A DNA stretch of 64,000 bases, from positions 3,162,001-3,226,000 of the forward strand of contig NC_022247.1 in assembly GCF_000463015.1 (NCBI RefSeq), written 5' to 3'. A program made the translations under genes and the position numbers. This document shows, in pieces, positions 35,736 to 47,394 of the stretch. This DNA comes from Variovorax paradoxus B4. GTDB taxonomy: Bacteria > Pseudomonadota > Gammaproteobacteria > Burkholderiales > Burkholderiaceae_C. Position 1 is the stretch's first letter. Every line of letters begins with the position of its first letter. The notes under the pieces were generated by a model, which worked only from the letters and a program-made list of their open reading frames with translations, was not told where the DNA came from and searched no databases.

Positions 35736-35751
35736 CAAGGAGCCCCGGCGT

Positions 35752-37005
35752 ATGGCCAAAGGAATTCTCATCGACCATGTCTTCAAGGTGTTCGGCGATT
35801 CGCCCGAACAGGCACTCGAACTCGTCCGCCAAGGTTTTTCGAAGAAGGAAATCCTCGCGCAGACGGGCCAGTCGATCGGCGTGTTCGATGCCACCTTCGA
35901 GATCCAGGCCGGCGAGATCTTCGTCATCATGGGCCTCTCGGGTTCGGGCAAGTCGACGCTGGTGCGCCTCTTGAACCGTCTGATCGAACCGACCGCCGGG
36001 CGCATCGTGATCGACGGCGCGGACATCAACGAGCACTCCGACGCCAAGCTGCGCGCGCTGCGCCGCAAGGACATCAGCATGGTGTTCCAGTCGTTCGCGC
36101 TGATGCCGCACATGACGGTGCGCGAGAACACCGCCTTTGGCCTCGAACTGTCGGGCACGAGCCGGAAGGAGCGCCTCGCGCAGGCCGACCTGGCGCTCGC
36201 GCAGGTGGGCCTCGCGGGCTGGGGCGACAGCTACCCCGACGAGCTCTCGGGCGGCATGCAGCAGCGCGTGGGCCTGGCGCGCGCGCTGGCCTCGGACCCG
36301 TCGATCCTGCTGATGGACGAGGCCTTCTCGGCCCTCGACCCGATCATCCGCACCGAGATGCAGTCGGAGCTGCTGCGGCTGCAGAAGGAGCAGCGGCGCA
36401 CCATCGTCTTCATCTCGCACGACCTCGACGAAGCCATGCGCATCGGCGACCGCATCGCGATCATGAAGGACGGCCAGGTGATCCAGGTCGGCACGCCCGA
36501 CGAGATCCTGCGCAGCCCCGCCGACGACTACGTGCGCAGCTTCGTGCGCGGGGTGGACGCCGCGGCCGTGTTCAAGGCGGCGGACATCGCGCGCAAGTCG
36601 CTGACCGTGGTGTGCGAGCACCCCGAGCGCGGCGCGCGCGCGGCGCTCAAGCTGCTGGAAGACCAGGACCGCGACTTCGCCTACGTGACGAGCCCGACCA
36701 AGCGCTACCTGGGCACGGTGTCGGCCGACACGCTGCGCGCGGCGCTCGACGGCCATTCGGGTCCGCTGGGGCTGCAGCACGCATTCATCGACGGGCTGCC
36801 ATCGATCGACGCCGAGGCCGCCGTGGCCGGCCTGATCGGCCAGCTCGCGCAGGCCCCCTGCGCAGTGCCGGTGGTGGCAGGCGACGGCCGCTTCTGCGGC
36901 GCGATCAGCAAGACCACGCTCTTGAAGTTCCTCGACCGCGACACGCCGCCGATCGACCCGGCACATCAGCCCCAGCAACTTGCCGCCGCTGTGGCCGCTG
37001 CCTGA
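35752..37005 (+). CDS. proV: Glycine betaine/proline ABC transporter ATP-binding protein (ProV/OpuAA-like)
   Basis: A 417-residue ABC ATPase. Walker A is GLSGSGKST (61-69), the signature is [16 protein letters not shown] and Walker B is [14 protein letters not shown] family-specific N-terminal extension ([25 protein letters not shown]) precedes the ATPase core, and a C-terminal CBS-like regulatory pair follows residue 280. It powers uptake of compatible solutes such as glycine betaine or proline betaine. AAGGAG lies 9 nt before the ATG. It leads proV-proW-proX. Confidence 0.93.
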   Translation: MAKGILIDHVFKVFGDSPEQALELVRQGFSKKEILAQTGQSIGVFDATFEIQAGEIFVIMGLSGSGKSTLVRLLNRLIEPTAGRIVIDGADINEHSDAKLRALRRKDISMVFQSFALMPHMTVRENTAFGLELSGTSRKERLAQADLALAQVGLAGWGDSYPDELSGGMQQRVGLARALASDPSILLMDEAFSALDPIIRTEMQSELLRLQKEQRRTIVFISHDLDEAMRIGDRIAIMKDGQVIQVGTPDEILRSPADDYVRSFVRGVDAAAVFKAADIARKSLTVVCEHPERGARAALKLLEDQDRDFAYVTSPTKRYLGTVSADTLRAALDGHSGPLGLQHAFIDGLPSIDAEAAVAGLIGQLAQAPCAVPVVAGDGRFCGAISKTTLLKFLDRDTPPIDPAHQPQQLAAAVAAA

Positions 37006-37026
37006 CCGACTTCGAAGGATCCCTTG

Positions 37027-38202
37027 ATGAACGACACCGCACCGACCTCCGAACTCGCCCCCCTGAACGACGCAGCCGCCACGCTCGCTCCACAGGCGCA
37101 CACGCTCGACCCCTGGGAGGCCCTGTCCGCCGCGCCCGACGCTTCCGCGACCAGCGCCTGGCTCGACGCCCCCGTCAACACGGCCCATCAGCTGGCTGGA
37201 TCGGCCGATGCAACGGCCAGCGGCTTGCAGCTGCACCGCCTCTGGGACGGCTCCCTCCCCGTCGAATCCTGGATCAACCAGGGCCTCGGCTGGGTGGTCG
37301 AACATTTCCGCCCCTTCTTCCAGACCGTGCGCCTGCCCATCGACAGCACGCTGAACTGGGTGCAGGGCCTGCTGACCGGCCTGCCGACGCTGGCGATGAT
37401 CGCGTTGATCGGCCTGTTCGCCTGGCAGTTCGCCGGCCGCGCGCTCGCCATCGGCACCACGGTGGCACTGCTGCTGGTGGCCATGCTGGGCATCTGGCCC
37501 GAGGCCATGGTGACGCTGTCGCTGGTGCTGACCTCGCTGGTGTTCTGCATGGTCATCGGCCTGCCGCTCGGCGTACTGCTGGCCAGCAGCGACCGCGCGC
37601 AGCGCCTCATGCGCCCGGTGCTCGACGCGATGCAGACCACGCCCGCCTTCGTCTACCTGGTGCCGGTGGTGATGCTGTTCGGCATCGGCAACGTGCCGGG
37701 CGTGATCGTGACCATCATCTTTGCGCTGGCGCCGCTGGTGCGCCTGACCAACCTGGGCCTGCGCCAGGTACGGCCCGACCTGATCGAGGCGGCGCGTGCC
37801 TACGGCGCCTCGCCCTGGCAGATGCTCGTGAAGGTGCAGCTGCCGCTGGCCATGCCCTCGATCATGGCGGGCATCAACCAGGCGCTGATGCTGTCGCTGT
37901 CGATGGTGGTGATCGCCTCGATGATCGCCGTCGGCGGCCTGGGCCAGATGGTGCTGCGCGGCATCGGCCGGCTCGACATGGGCCTGGCGACCGTGGGCGG
38001 CCTGGGTATCGTGCTGCTGGCGATCTCGCTCGACCGGCTCACGCAGGCCATGGGCAAGTCGCGCCGCAGCGCCGGGCGCCGCTGGTGGCACACCGGCCCG
38101 GCCGGCCTGGCGCTGCGCCTGCTGCAGCGCCTCGTGGGCACGCCGTCGCGCGGCAACGGTGCGAACGAGCCCGCTCCCTCCCTCGCCACGCAAGCGCAAT
38201 GA
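37027..38202 (+). CDS. proW: Glycine betaine/proline ABC transporter permease (ProW-like)
   Basis: A 391-residue inner-membrane permease. Residues 1-110 are a hydrophilic, Ala/Asp-rich N-terminal extension like the long periplasmic tail of ProW. The core has the binding-protein-dependent transport motif [32 protein letters not shown], which is the EAA loop. A TTG one codon earlier is an alternative; the ATG at 37027 is preferred. It lies 21 nt after proV and 23 nt before proX, clearly one operon. Confidence 0.92.
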   Translation: MNDTAPTSELAPLNDAAATLAPQAHTLDPWEALSAAPDASATSAWLDAPVNTAHQLAGSADATASGLQLHRLWDGSLPVESWINQGLGWVVEHFRPFFQTVRLPIDSTLNWVQGLLTGLPTLAMIALIGLFAWQFAGRALAIGTTVALLLVAMLGIWPEAMVTLSLVLTSLVFCMVIGLPLGVLLASSDRAQRLMRPVLDAMQTTPAFVYLVPVVMLFGIGNVPGVIVTIIFALAPLVRLTNLGLRQVRPDLIEAARAYGASPWQMLVKVQLPLAMPSIMAGINQALMLSLSMVVIASMIAVGGLGQMVLRGIGRLDMGLATVGGLGIVLLAISLDRLTQAMGKSRRSAGRRWWHTGPAGLALRLLQRLVGTPSRGNGANEPAPSLATQAQ

Positions 38203-38225
38203 CCCGTCACGCAGGAATTCAACGC

Positions 38226-39233
38226 ATGAAGAAAACCAGTCTCGCCATCGCCCGCGGCCTCCTGGCCGTCGGTTTCGCCGCCTTCGGCATGGTGGCGCAA
38301 GCCGCCGACGACCTGCCCGGCAAGGGCGTCACCGTGCAGCCGCTCAAGAGCTCGCTCGCCGAAGAGGCGTTCCAGACGCTGCTCGTGGCGCGCGCGCTCG
38401 AAAAGCTCGGCTACACCGTCGAACCCATGAAAGACCTCGAACCCGCCACCGAGCACCTGGCCATCGCCAACGGCGACGCCACCTTCATGGCCAACCACTG
38501 GAGCCTGCTGCACGCCGACTTCTACAAGAACAGCGGCGGCGACGCCAAGCTGTGGCGCAAGGGCGTGTACTCGGACGGCGCGGTGCAGGGCTACCTGATC
38601 GACCGCAAGACGGCCGAGCAGTACAACATCAGCAACATCGCACAGCTGAAGGACCCGGCCATCGCCAAGCTGTTCGATGCCGACGGCGACGGCAAGGCCG
38701 ACCTGACGGGCTGCAACCCGGGCTGGGGCTGCGAACTGGCGATCGAGAACCACCTGACGGCCTATCAGCTGCGCGACACCGTCACGCACAAGCAAGGCAG
38801 CTATGCCGCGCTGATGGCCGACACCATCGCCCGCTTCAAGCAGGACAAGCCGGTGCTGTATTACACGTGGACGCCCTACTGGGTCAGCGCCGTGCTGCGG
38901 CCCGGCGCGGACGTGGTGTGGCTGCAGGTGCCCTTCTCGTCCTCCCAGGGCGGAAACGCGGACACGCAGCTTCCCAACGGCAGGAACTACGGCTTCCAGG
39001 CCAACCAGGAGCAGATCGTCGCCAACAAGGCCTTCGTCGAGAAGAATCCGGCCGCCGGCAGGTTGTTCGAGGTGATGAAACTGCCGATCGGCGACATCAA
39101 CGCCCAGAACCTGCGCATGAGCCAGGGCGCCAACACGCAACAGGACCTGGAGCGCCACACGGACGGCTGGATCCGGGTGCATCGGCCGCTGTTCGACGGC
39201 TGGATCGAGGAAGCCCGGGCCGCCGCAAGATAG
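38226..39233 (+). CDS. proX: Glycine betaine/proline-binding periplasmic protein (ProX-like)
   Basis: A 335-residue OpuAC-type binding protein with a signal peptide ending AAQAAD (about residue 27). The mature part starts [32 protein letters not shown], and contains [12 protein letters not shown] and [15 protein letters not shown], whose aromatic residues resemble the box that binds quaternary ammonium groups. It delivers substrate to ProVW. The ATG at 38226 directly precedes the charged signal-peptide start MKKTS; an upstream ATG would add nine residues. Confidence 0.92.
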   Translation: MKKTSLAIARGLLAVGFAAFGMVAQAADDLPGKGVTVQPLKSSLAEEAFQTLLVARALEKLGYTVEPMKDLEPATEHLAIANGDATFMANHWSLLHADFYKNSGGDAKLWRKGVYSDGAVQGYLIDRKTAEQYNISNIAQLKDPAIAKLFDADGDGKADLTGCNPGWGCELAIENHLTAYQLRDTVTHKQGSYAALMADTIARFKQDKPVLYYTWTPYWVSAVLRPGADVVWLQVPFSSSQGGNADTQLPNGRNYGFQANQEQIVANKAFVEKNPAAGRLFEVMKLPIGDINAQNLRMSQGANTQQDLERHTDGWIRVHRPLFDGWIEEARAAAR

Positions 39234-39291
39234 AACGCGGCGGCTGAGATAATCGGGGGGCGTTTCCACACTCCAAAAAGCATCCCCCACC

Positions 39292-40845
39292 ATGACGACC
39301 ACGATCCAGCAGGCCGACCTGATCGAATCGATCAGCGCCGCGCTGCAGTACATCAGCTACTACCATCCCGCCGACTACATCGCCCACCTGGCCCGCGCCT
39401 ACGAGCGCGAACAGAGCCCCGCCGCCAAGGACGCCATCGCGCAGATCCTGACCAACAGCAAGATGAGCGCCACGGGCCACCGCCCGATCTGCCAGGACAC
39501 CGGCATCGTCAACGTGTTCCTCAAGGTGGGCATGGACGTGCGCTGGGGCGGCTTCACGGGCAGCCTGGACGACGCCATCAACGAAGGCGTGCGCCGCGGC
39601 TACAACCACCCCGACAACACGCTGCGCGCCTCGGTCGTGGCCGATCCGCAGTTCGACCGCAAGAACACCAAGGACAACACGCCCGCGGTGATCTTCACCG
39701 AGATCGTTCCCGGCAACACCGTCGAAGTGACGGTCGCGGCCAAGGGCGGCGGCAGCGAGAACAAGAGCAAGCTGGTCATGCTGAACCCCGGCGACAGCGT
39801 GGTCGACTGGGTGCTCAAGACCGTGCCCACCATGGGCGCCGGCTGGTGCCCGCCCGGCATGCTGGGCATCGGCATCGGCGGCACCGCCGAGAAGGCCGCG
39901 CTGATGGCCAAGGAAAGCCTGATGGACGACCTGGACATGCACGAGCTGCAGGCCAAGAAGGCCTCGGGCGCCGAGCTCAGCAAGGTCGAAGCGCTGCGCA
40001 TCGAGCTGTACGAGAAGGTCAATGCCCTGGGCATCGGCGCGCAGGGCCTGGGCGGCCTGGCCACCGTGCTCGACATCAAGATCAAGATGTACCCGACGCA
40101 TGCGGCCAGCAAGCCGGTGGCGATGATTCCGAACTGCGCGGCCACGCGGCATGCGCACTTCGTGATGGACGGCAGCGGCGCGGTCTACCTCGACCCGCCC
40201 TCGCTCGACCTGTGGCCCGACGTGAACTGGGCGCCAGACGAAAAGAAGAGCAAGCGCGTCGACCTCGACAAGCTCACGCCCGCCGAAGTGGCGAGCTGGA
40301 AGCCGGGCGACACGCTGCTGCTCAACGGCAAGATGCTCACCGGCCGCGACGCCGCGCACAAGCGCATCCAGGGCATGCTGGCCAAGGGCGAAAAGCTGCC
40401 GGTCGACTTTACGAACCGCGTCATCTACTACGTCGGCCCGGTCGATCCGGTAGGCGACGAAGCCGTGGGCCCGGCCGGCCCGACCACCGCCACGCGCATG
40501 GACGGCTTCACCGAGATGATGCTGGCCGAAACCGGCCTGATCGCGATGATCGGCAAGGCCGAGCGCGGCCCGGTCGCCATCGAGGCCATCAAGAAGCACA
40601 AGAGCGCCTACCTCATGGCCGTGGGCGGCGCCGCCTACCTCGTGAGCAAGGCCATCAAGACCGCCAAGGTGGTGGGCTTCGAGGACCTGGGCATGGAAGC
40701 CATCTATGAATTCGACGTGGTCGACATGCCCGTGACGGTGGCGGTCGATGCCGGCGGCACCAGCGCGCACATCACCGGCCCGGCCGAGTGGCAGAAGCGC
40801 ATCGCAAGCGGCGAGTTCAAGACCATCATGATGGAAGAGGCTTGA
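39292..40845 (+). CDS. fumA: Fumarate hydratase, class I (iron-sulfur)
   Basis: A 517-residue single-chain class I fumarase with N-terminal alpha and C-terminal beta domains. The three [4Fe-4S] Cys ligands are probably Cys67 (RPICQDTG), Cys186 (GWCPPG) and Cys282 (IPNCAATRH). The beta domain has GPTTATRMDGFTE. It interconverts fumarate and malate and is oxygen-sensitive, complementing the stable FumC encoded 4 kb upstream. GATAAT about 45 nt before the ATG may be part of a promoter. The stop overlaps the murI TTG start by 3 nt. Confidence 0.93.
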   Translation: MTTTIQQADLIESISAALQYISYYHPADYIAHLARAYEREQSPAAKDAIAQILTNSKMSATGHRPICQDTGIVNVFLKVGMDVRWGGFTGSLDDAINEGVRRGYNHPDNTLRASVVADPQFDRKNTKDNTPAVIFTEIVPGNTVEVTVAAKGGGSENKSKLVMLNPGDSVVDWVLKTVPTMGAGWCPPGMLGIGIGGTAEKAALMAKESLMDDLDMHELQAKKASGAELSKVEALRIELYEKVNALGIGAQGLGGLATVLDIKIKMYPTHAASKPVAMIPNCAATRHAHFVMDGSGAVYLDPPSLDLWPDVNWAPDEKKSKRVDLDKLTPAEVASWKPGDTLLLNGKMLTGRDAAHKRIQGMLAKGEKLPVDFTNRVIYYVGPVDPVGDEAVGPAGPTTATRMDGFTEMMLAETGLIAMIGKAERGPVAIEAIKKHKSAYLMAVGGAAYLVSKAIKTAKVVGFEDLGMEAIYEFDVVDMPVTVAVDAGGTSAHITGPAEWQKRIASGEFKTIMMEEA

Positions 40846-41651
40846 ACAACCCGGTCGGCGTCTTCGACAGCGGCGTCGGCGGGCTCAGCGTGCTCGCCGC
40901 GCTGCGCGCCGAGCTGCCGCACGAGCGCTTCGTGTACTTTGCCGACACCGCTTTCGCGCCGTATGGCGAGCGCGGCAATGCCTACGTGATCGAGCGCTCG
41001 CGCAAGGTCGCCGACCAGTTGATTGCCGAGCACGGCATCAAGGCGCTGGTGGTGGCCTGCAACACGGCCACCACGGCAGCGATCCACCTGCTGCGTGCTG
41101 AACATCCGGCCTTGCCCATCGTGGGCCTCGAGCCTGCGCTCAAGCCCGCGGTGGCGACGAGCCGTACCGGCCACATCTCGGTGATGGCCACGCGCGGAAC
41201 ATTGGCCAGTGCCAAGTACGCGGCCCTGCGCGACTCATTCGCAGGGTCGGCCAACGTCCGTGCCGTGCCATGCGACGGACTCGTGAAGGCGATCGAGGGC
41301 TTCGACACCGCGGCCATCACGGAACTCTGCGCCCGCTACATGGCCGAAGCCGGTCCTTTCGGCGACGCACCCGGCCAGGTCGATACCGTGGTGCTCGGCT
41401 GCACGCACTACCCGCTCGTGAAAGATGAACTGCAGCGCCATGCGCCGCCCGCGCTGCGTTTCATCGACACCGGCGCGCCGGTCGCGCAGCAGACCCGGCG
41501 CGTGCTGTCTTCGCTCGGCCGCCTCGCGGAAAGCGGCGAAGGCGGGCTGGTCCTGCAGGGCAGCGGCGACCCCGCCGTGCTCGAAGCCGCCGCCGCGCAC
41601 TGGCTGCAAGAGCCCCAAGATACTTCGGCGCCTGCCGCAACCGCCGCCTGA
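40842..41651 (+). CDS. murI: Glutamate racemase
   Basis: A 269-residue enzyme with the opening VGVFDSGVGGLSVL and the two catalytic cysteines, Cys73 in VVACNTATT and Cys187 in LGCTHYPL. It makes D-glutamate for peptidoglycan. The start is probably TTG at 40842, overlapping the fumarase stop as TTGA. It gives the family N-terminus MNNPVGVFDSG, and no ATG fits. Translational coupling to a fumarase is unusual for a wall enzyme. Confidence 0.92.
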   Translation: MNNPVGVFDSGVGGLSVLAALRAELPHERFVYFADTAFAPYGERGNAYVIERSRKVADQLIAEHGIKALVVACNTATTAAIHLLRAEHPALPIVGLEPALKPAVATSRTGHISVMATRGTLASAKYAALRDSFAGSANVRAVPCDGLVKAIEGFDTAAITELCARYMAEAGPFGDAPGQVDTVVLGCTHYPLVKDELQRHAPPALRFIDTGAPVAQQTRRVLSSLGRLAESGEGGLVLQGSGDPAVLEAAAAHWLQEPQDTSAPAATAA

Positions 41652-41665
41652 CGCCGACCGACAAC

Positions 41666-42448
41666 ATGCGTCTTCTTCTTTTGCGCCGCGCCCTGCTCCT
41701 GCTCTGCCTTTCGGCAGCCGGCCTGAGCCATGCGGCCTGCGAGAGCGGGCTTGCCGAGCGCATGCACGCCAAGCTGTATCCGAACCGCCCGCTCGACGAG
41801 CGCCTGGCCGCGTGCAAGCTCTGGCCCGCCTTTGCGGGGCGCAGCATCGTGGTGCTGCCCGTGCCACGCGAAACCAGCAGCACGGGAGCCAAGGTCTTCG
41901 ATCTCGAAGTGCTGCTCATCCAGCGGCCCGACAACGGCAACACCGAGCGCGACACGGTGATCGGCCGCATCTTCCAGCCCGAGGCGCTCGACGAAGACAG
42001 CGCGACCGCCATCCAGGACATCCGGATCGACACCTCGCGCTACGTGCTGTCGTCCGACACGCGCGCCTTCGGGCTGCGCGTGCGCTATCGGGGCACGGCG
42101 CCGGGCAGCACGGTGGCAAGCGAAACCATCCGCCTCTACGTGCACCACGGCAACAAGCTGCGCCAGGTACTGCAAGAGGTCGAACTCGACCACGACAGCG
42201 GCGAATGGGACAGCACCTGCACCGGCCACTTCGAGCAGCTTCGCACGATGCTTTCGGTCGGCAAGTCGACGGGCAACGGCTACGCCGATCTGCAGCTGTC
42301 GCGCACGGTCATGCAGAGCCGCGCGCAGATGCAGGAAGACCAGGGCTGCACGGAAAAGGCCATGCCCGCGCGGTTCAATACCGTGACGCTGCGCTACGAC
42401 GGCGAGCGCTACCGGGTGCCGAAGTCTCTCAAGCCGCAGATGCCCTGA
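41666..42448 (+). CDS. Secreted protein of unknown function
   Basis: A 260-residue protein with a signal peptide rich in Leu and Arg (MRLLLLRRALLLLCLSAAGLSHA, cleavage near 23). The mature part has five Cys (CESGL at the start, CKLW, STCTG, GCTE), which could form disulfides in the periplasm. It is mixed alpha/beta, with VFDLEVLLIQRPDNGNTERDTVIGR. I do not recognise the family. The gene begins 14 nt after murI and is probably cotranscribed. A periplasmic role is the only inference offered. Confidence 0.75.
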   Translation: MRLLLLRRALLLLCLSAAGLSHAACESGLAERMHAKLYPNRPLDERLAACKLWPAFAGRSIVVLPVPRETSSTGAKVFDLEVLLIQRPDNGNTERDTVIGRIFQPEALDEDSATAIQDIRIDTSRYVLSSDTRAFGLRVRYRGTAPGSTVASETIRLYVHHGNKLRQVLQEVELDHDSGEWDSTCTGHFEQLRTMLSVGKSTGNGYADLQLSRTVMQSRAQMQEDQGCTEKAMPARFNTVTLRYDGERYRVPKSLKPQMP

Positions 42449-42458
42449 CCCGCCTGCC

Positions 42459-43760
42459 TCACCGGCTGCGCTGCGCGGCTTCCCGGCCGCGCGCCATGTC
42501 AATGGGCAGCAACAGCAGCAGTCCCGCAATGAACAGCGCCGCGGTCGAGAGAATGGCGATGCGCTGGTTGCCGCTTGCGGCCCACGTGATGGCGCCGAAC
42601 ATCAGCGGACCGACGATGCTCGCGAGCCGCGTGGCAAAGGTCCAGAGCCCGAAGAACTCCGCGAGCTGCCGCGGCGGGGCCAGGTAGCCCGTCATGGCAC
42701 GGCCCGCCGACTGGCTCGAGCCCATGGCGAGCCCTGCAATGGCAGCGGCCCACCAGAAGGTGCCCTTGGTGGTCGCCATCGCGGCAATCACGCAGACCGC
42801 GATCCACGCCACCAGCGTACCGGCCAGCGAGATCTTGTGGCCGATGCGGTCCTGCACGTAGCCGAAGCCGAAGGCGCCGAGCGCGGCCGCAATGTTGAGC
42901 ACGAAGATCAGCACCATGGTTTCACTCGCCACGAAGCCGATGACCTGTTCGGCATAGATGGCCGCGAGCGTGATGGCCACCGCCACGCCGCCCTGGTAGC
43001 AGACCGTGCAAACCAGCAACTGCATGAAATCGCGGTGGGCGCGGGCTTGCCGGAAGGTGGCGCGCAGTTGCTGCCACGCTCCCACTGCGCTGCTGGCCGT
43101 TCGAGGCTGCGCGCGTTCGGGCAAGAGAGCAAAGGTGGCAGAAGCCGCCGCGCCGTAGATGGCCGCCGTGATCAGCATCGTGACCGGAACGAAGTGCGAC
43201 GCAGGCAAGCCTTTCGCCTGGGCCGACAGCACATAGGCCAGGCACAGCCCCAGCGCGAGCATGCCGCCGACGTAGCCGAAACTCCAGCCCCACCCGCTGA
43301 CCTTGCCCATGCCCTCGGCTGTCGCGAGTTCGGGCAGGAAGGCGCCGGTCAGCGACTCGCCATAGGAATAGAAAGTGTTCGAGACGATGATCAGCGCCAT
43401 CGCAACCGCGACGCCCATGGGCCCTGCGAACCTCGGCGTGAATGCGAGCGCAGCTGTCGCAACGACGCAGCCCACCGTCGCAACCACGAGCACCCGCTTC
43501 TTGGCCGCGCGCCGGTCGGCCCAGGCGCCGATGGCAGGCATCGAGAGCATGACGACGGCATAGGACGCGCTGAGCGCCGCGGTCCAGGCGAAGGCCGCCC
43601 ATGGCGCGCCCTTGGCGATGCCACCCACGAAATAGGCGGCAAACACGGCCGTGATGACGACCGTGGTGTAGCCGGAATTGGCAAAGTCGTACATGGCCCA
43701 GCCGAACACCTCGCGCTTGCGCACGCCGGCATTCAGGGCAGAAGGCGGGAACAGCGCCAT
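42459..43760 (-). CDS. MFS transporter, UMF1/Atg22-type
   Basis: A 433-residue protein with about twelve membrane segments. The N-terminal REVFGWAMYDFANSGYTTVVITAVFAAYFVG is diagnostic of the UMF1 (Atg22-like) group of the major facilitator superfamily, and ADRRAAKKRVLV is the MFS loop 2-3 motif. It probably exports an amino acid or similar small solute; the substrate is unknown. The ATG at 43760 (MALFPPSALNAG) is preferred to a longer frame. It lies 46 nt after the conserved gene upstream on the same strand. Confidence 0.87.
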   Translation of the reverse strand: MALFPPSALNAGVRKREVFGWAMYDFANSGYTTVVITAVFAAYFVGGIAKGAPWAAFAWTAALSASYAVVMLSMPAIGAWADRRAAKKRVLVVATVGCVVATAALAFTPRFAGPMGVAVAMALIIVSNTFYSYGESLTGAFLPELATAEGMGKVSGWGWSFGYVGGMLALGLCLAYVLSAQAKGLPASHFVPVTMLITAAIYGAAASATFALLPERAQPRTASSAVGAWQQLRATFRQARAHRDFMQLLVCTVCYQGGVAVAITLAAIYAEQVIGFVASETMVLIFVLNIAAALGAFGFGYVQDRIGHKISLAGTLVAWIAVCVIAAMATTKGTFWWAAAIAGLAMGSSQSAGRAMTGYLAPPRQLAEFFGLWTFATRLASIVGPLMFGAITWAASGNQRIAILSTAALFIAGLLLLLPIDMARGREAAQRSR

Positions 43761-43806
43761 GCGGCGATGGATCAACCGGTCGCCGGACGCAACAACGCTG
43801 GCCGGG

Positions 43807-44439
43807 TCAGTGCAGATGGCGCGGGCGGCGGCCGCCGCCATGCCCGCCGCCGCTGCCACTGCCGCCGGTGCCGCGCGGGCGCTTGCCGATTTCGAGCGAA
43901 TTCACGAGCGCATCGAAGCGGTCGCTGAAAAGGCGGTCGATCTCGGACACCACGCCACCGAGCTCGGCGCCATCGAAATGGCGCTCCATCAGGTTGACGA
44001 CGTCTTCCACCAGCAGGTCGCGCTGCACCTGCATGATCGCGGCCGGGTTGGGACCGACGAACAGCATCAGGAAATCGTCGCGGGACTCCTCGTCCGGGTC
44101 GCCCTCTTCCTCGTCGAAGTCGGTGTCGTAGAAGGTGACCTCGATGGCGGCGCCGCGCTCCGACAGTTCGTTCAGGGCCATGCACATCTCGTCGAGCGCC
44201 TGGCGAAAGTCTTCGTCGCCCGGCACCGTCCAGCAGATCTGGAGCATGTGGTCCTTCTGCTCGAAGCGAATACCGGGTTCTTCTTCGTAGGTGCTCGTCG
44301 CGCCGTCGGCCAGCGACTTGGCGCCCGCATAGGCCCACAGCGGCTTGAGCGCTTCCTGGATCTGATCGAAGCCGACGTCGGAGCGCAAAGGCACGTCGCC
44401 GTGCACATGAATTTCAAATGGAGCGTTGTAACGAGGCAT
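43807..44439 (-). CDS. Conserved protein of unknown function (possibly DUF6806)
   Basis: A 210-residue cytoplasmic protein, acidic in the middle (DTDFDEEEGDPDEESRDD), with no signal or membrane segment. The N-terminus is MPRYNAPFEIHVHGDVPLRSDVGFDQIQEALKPLW. I believe this belongs to a Burkholderiales family named DUF6806, from memory. The tail GGSGSGGGHGGGRRPRHLH is Gly/His-rich and may bind metal, or may simply be a flexible end. The tRNA-Leu gene lies 22 nt upstream. Function is unknown. Confidence 0.75.
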   Translation of the reverse strand: MPRYNAPFEIHVHGDVPLRSDVGFDQIQEALKPLWAYAGAKSLADGATSTYEEEPGIRFEQKDHMLQICWTVPGDEDFRQALDEMCMALNELSERGAAIEVTFYDTDFDEEEGDPDEESRDDFLMLFVGPNPAAIMQVQRDLLVEDVVNLMERHFDGAELGGVVSEIDRLFSDRFDALVNSLEIGKRPRGTGGSGSGGGHGGGRRPRHLH

Positions 44440-44461
44440 GGAGTGCTCCCTTGTCTAAGTG

Positions 44462-44553
44462 TGGTGCCCGGAACGGGGGTCGAACCCGTATGCCCCGATT
44501 AAGGAAGCGGCGGATTTTAAGTCCGATGTGTCTACCAATTTCACCATCCGGGC
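44462..44553 (-). tRNA. tRNA-Leu (anticodon UAA)
   Basis: The minus strand reads GCCCGGATGGTGAAATTGG... with the anticodon loop CTTAAAA (anticodon TAA), a long class II variable arm, TTCGACC in the T loop and a 3' TCCGGGC-A-CCA. The acceptor stem GCCCGGA/TCCGGGC is perfect and CCA is encoded. Confidence 0.95.
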
Positions 44554-44589
44554 CTCGGGTTGAACATCGACGATAACCCAAACGAAACG

Positions 44590-44625
44590 AGCCCCGGCAA
44601 CGCAGGTTGGCGGGGCTGGGTTTTT
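44590..44625. terminator. Hairpin between tRNA-Cys and tRNA-Leu
   Basis: AGCCCC (44590-44595) pairs with GGGGCT (44612-44617), and outer AACCCA can extend the stem. The T-run follows on the plus strand, where no gene needs it. On the minus strand the tail is only moderately T-rich. It may separate the two tRNA genes. Confidence 0.5.
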
Positions 44626-44658
44626 CAATGGGGAGTGGATCGAACTTGATCAGGGAGG

Positions 44659-44732
44659 TGGAGGCGCGACCCGGAGTCGAACCGGGCTAGACGGATTTGC
44701 AATCCGTTGCATAACCGCTTTGCTATCGCGCC
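44659..44732 (-). tRNA. tRNA-Cys (anticodon GCA)
   Basis: 74 nt with encoded CCA. Acceptor GGCGCGA/TCGCGCC, D arm AGCAAAGCGGTTATGC, anticodon loop TTGCAAA (GCA), and T arm CCCGGTTCGACTCCGGG. Confidence 0.96.
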
Positions 44733-44761
44733 ACGCTGCTGAAAACGAAATCGAATTCGCG

Positions 44762-44790
44762 AAAAAAAGGGAAGCAGTGCTTCCCTTTTT
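44762..44790. terminator. Bidirectional terminator between tRNA-Gly and tRNA-Cys
   Basis: AAAAAGGGAAGCA (44764-44776), a single G and TGCTTCCCTTTTT (44778-44790) form a perfect stem with A- and T-runs. It should end transcription from tRNA-Gly and lon before tRNA-Cys. Confidence 0.85.
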
Positions 44791-44796
44791 CAAAAC

Positions 44797-44872
44797 TGGA
44801 GCGGGAAAAGAGTCTCGAACTCTCGACCTCAACCTTGGCAAGGTTGCGCTCTACCAACTGAGCTATTCCCGC
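44797..44872 (-). tRNA. tRNA-Gly (anticodon GCC)
   Basis: 76 nt with encoded CCA. Acceptor GCGGGAA/TTCCCGC, D arm AGCTCAGTTGGTAGAGC, anticodon loop TTGCCAA (GCC), and T arm GAGAGTTCGAGACTCTT with a normal TTCGA loop. Confidence 0.96.
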
Positions 44873-44926
44873 GTTTCGAGCCTCGAATTATAGAACACTT
44901 TTTCGGGGCCCGGCAAGTTTTGCCGA

Positions 44927-47368
<2,442 letters not shown>

Positions 47369-47394
47369 GAATATCCTTTGATTGATCAGGCAAA

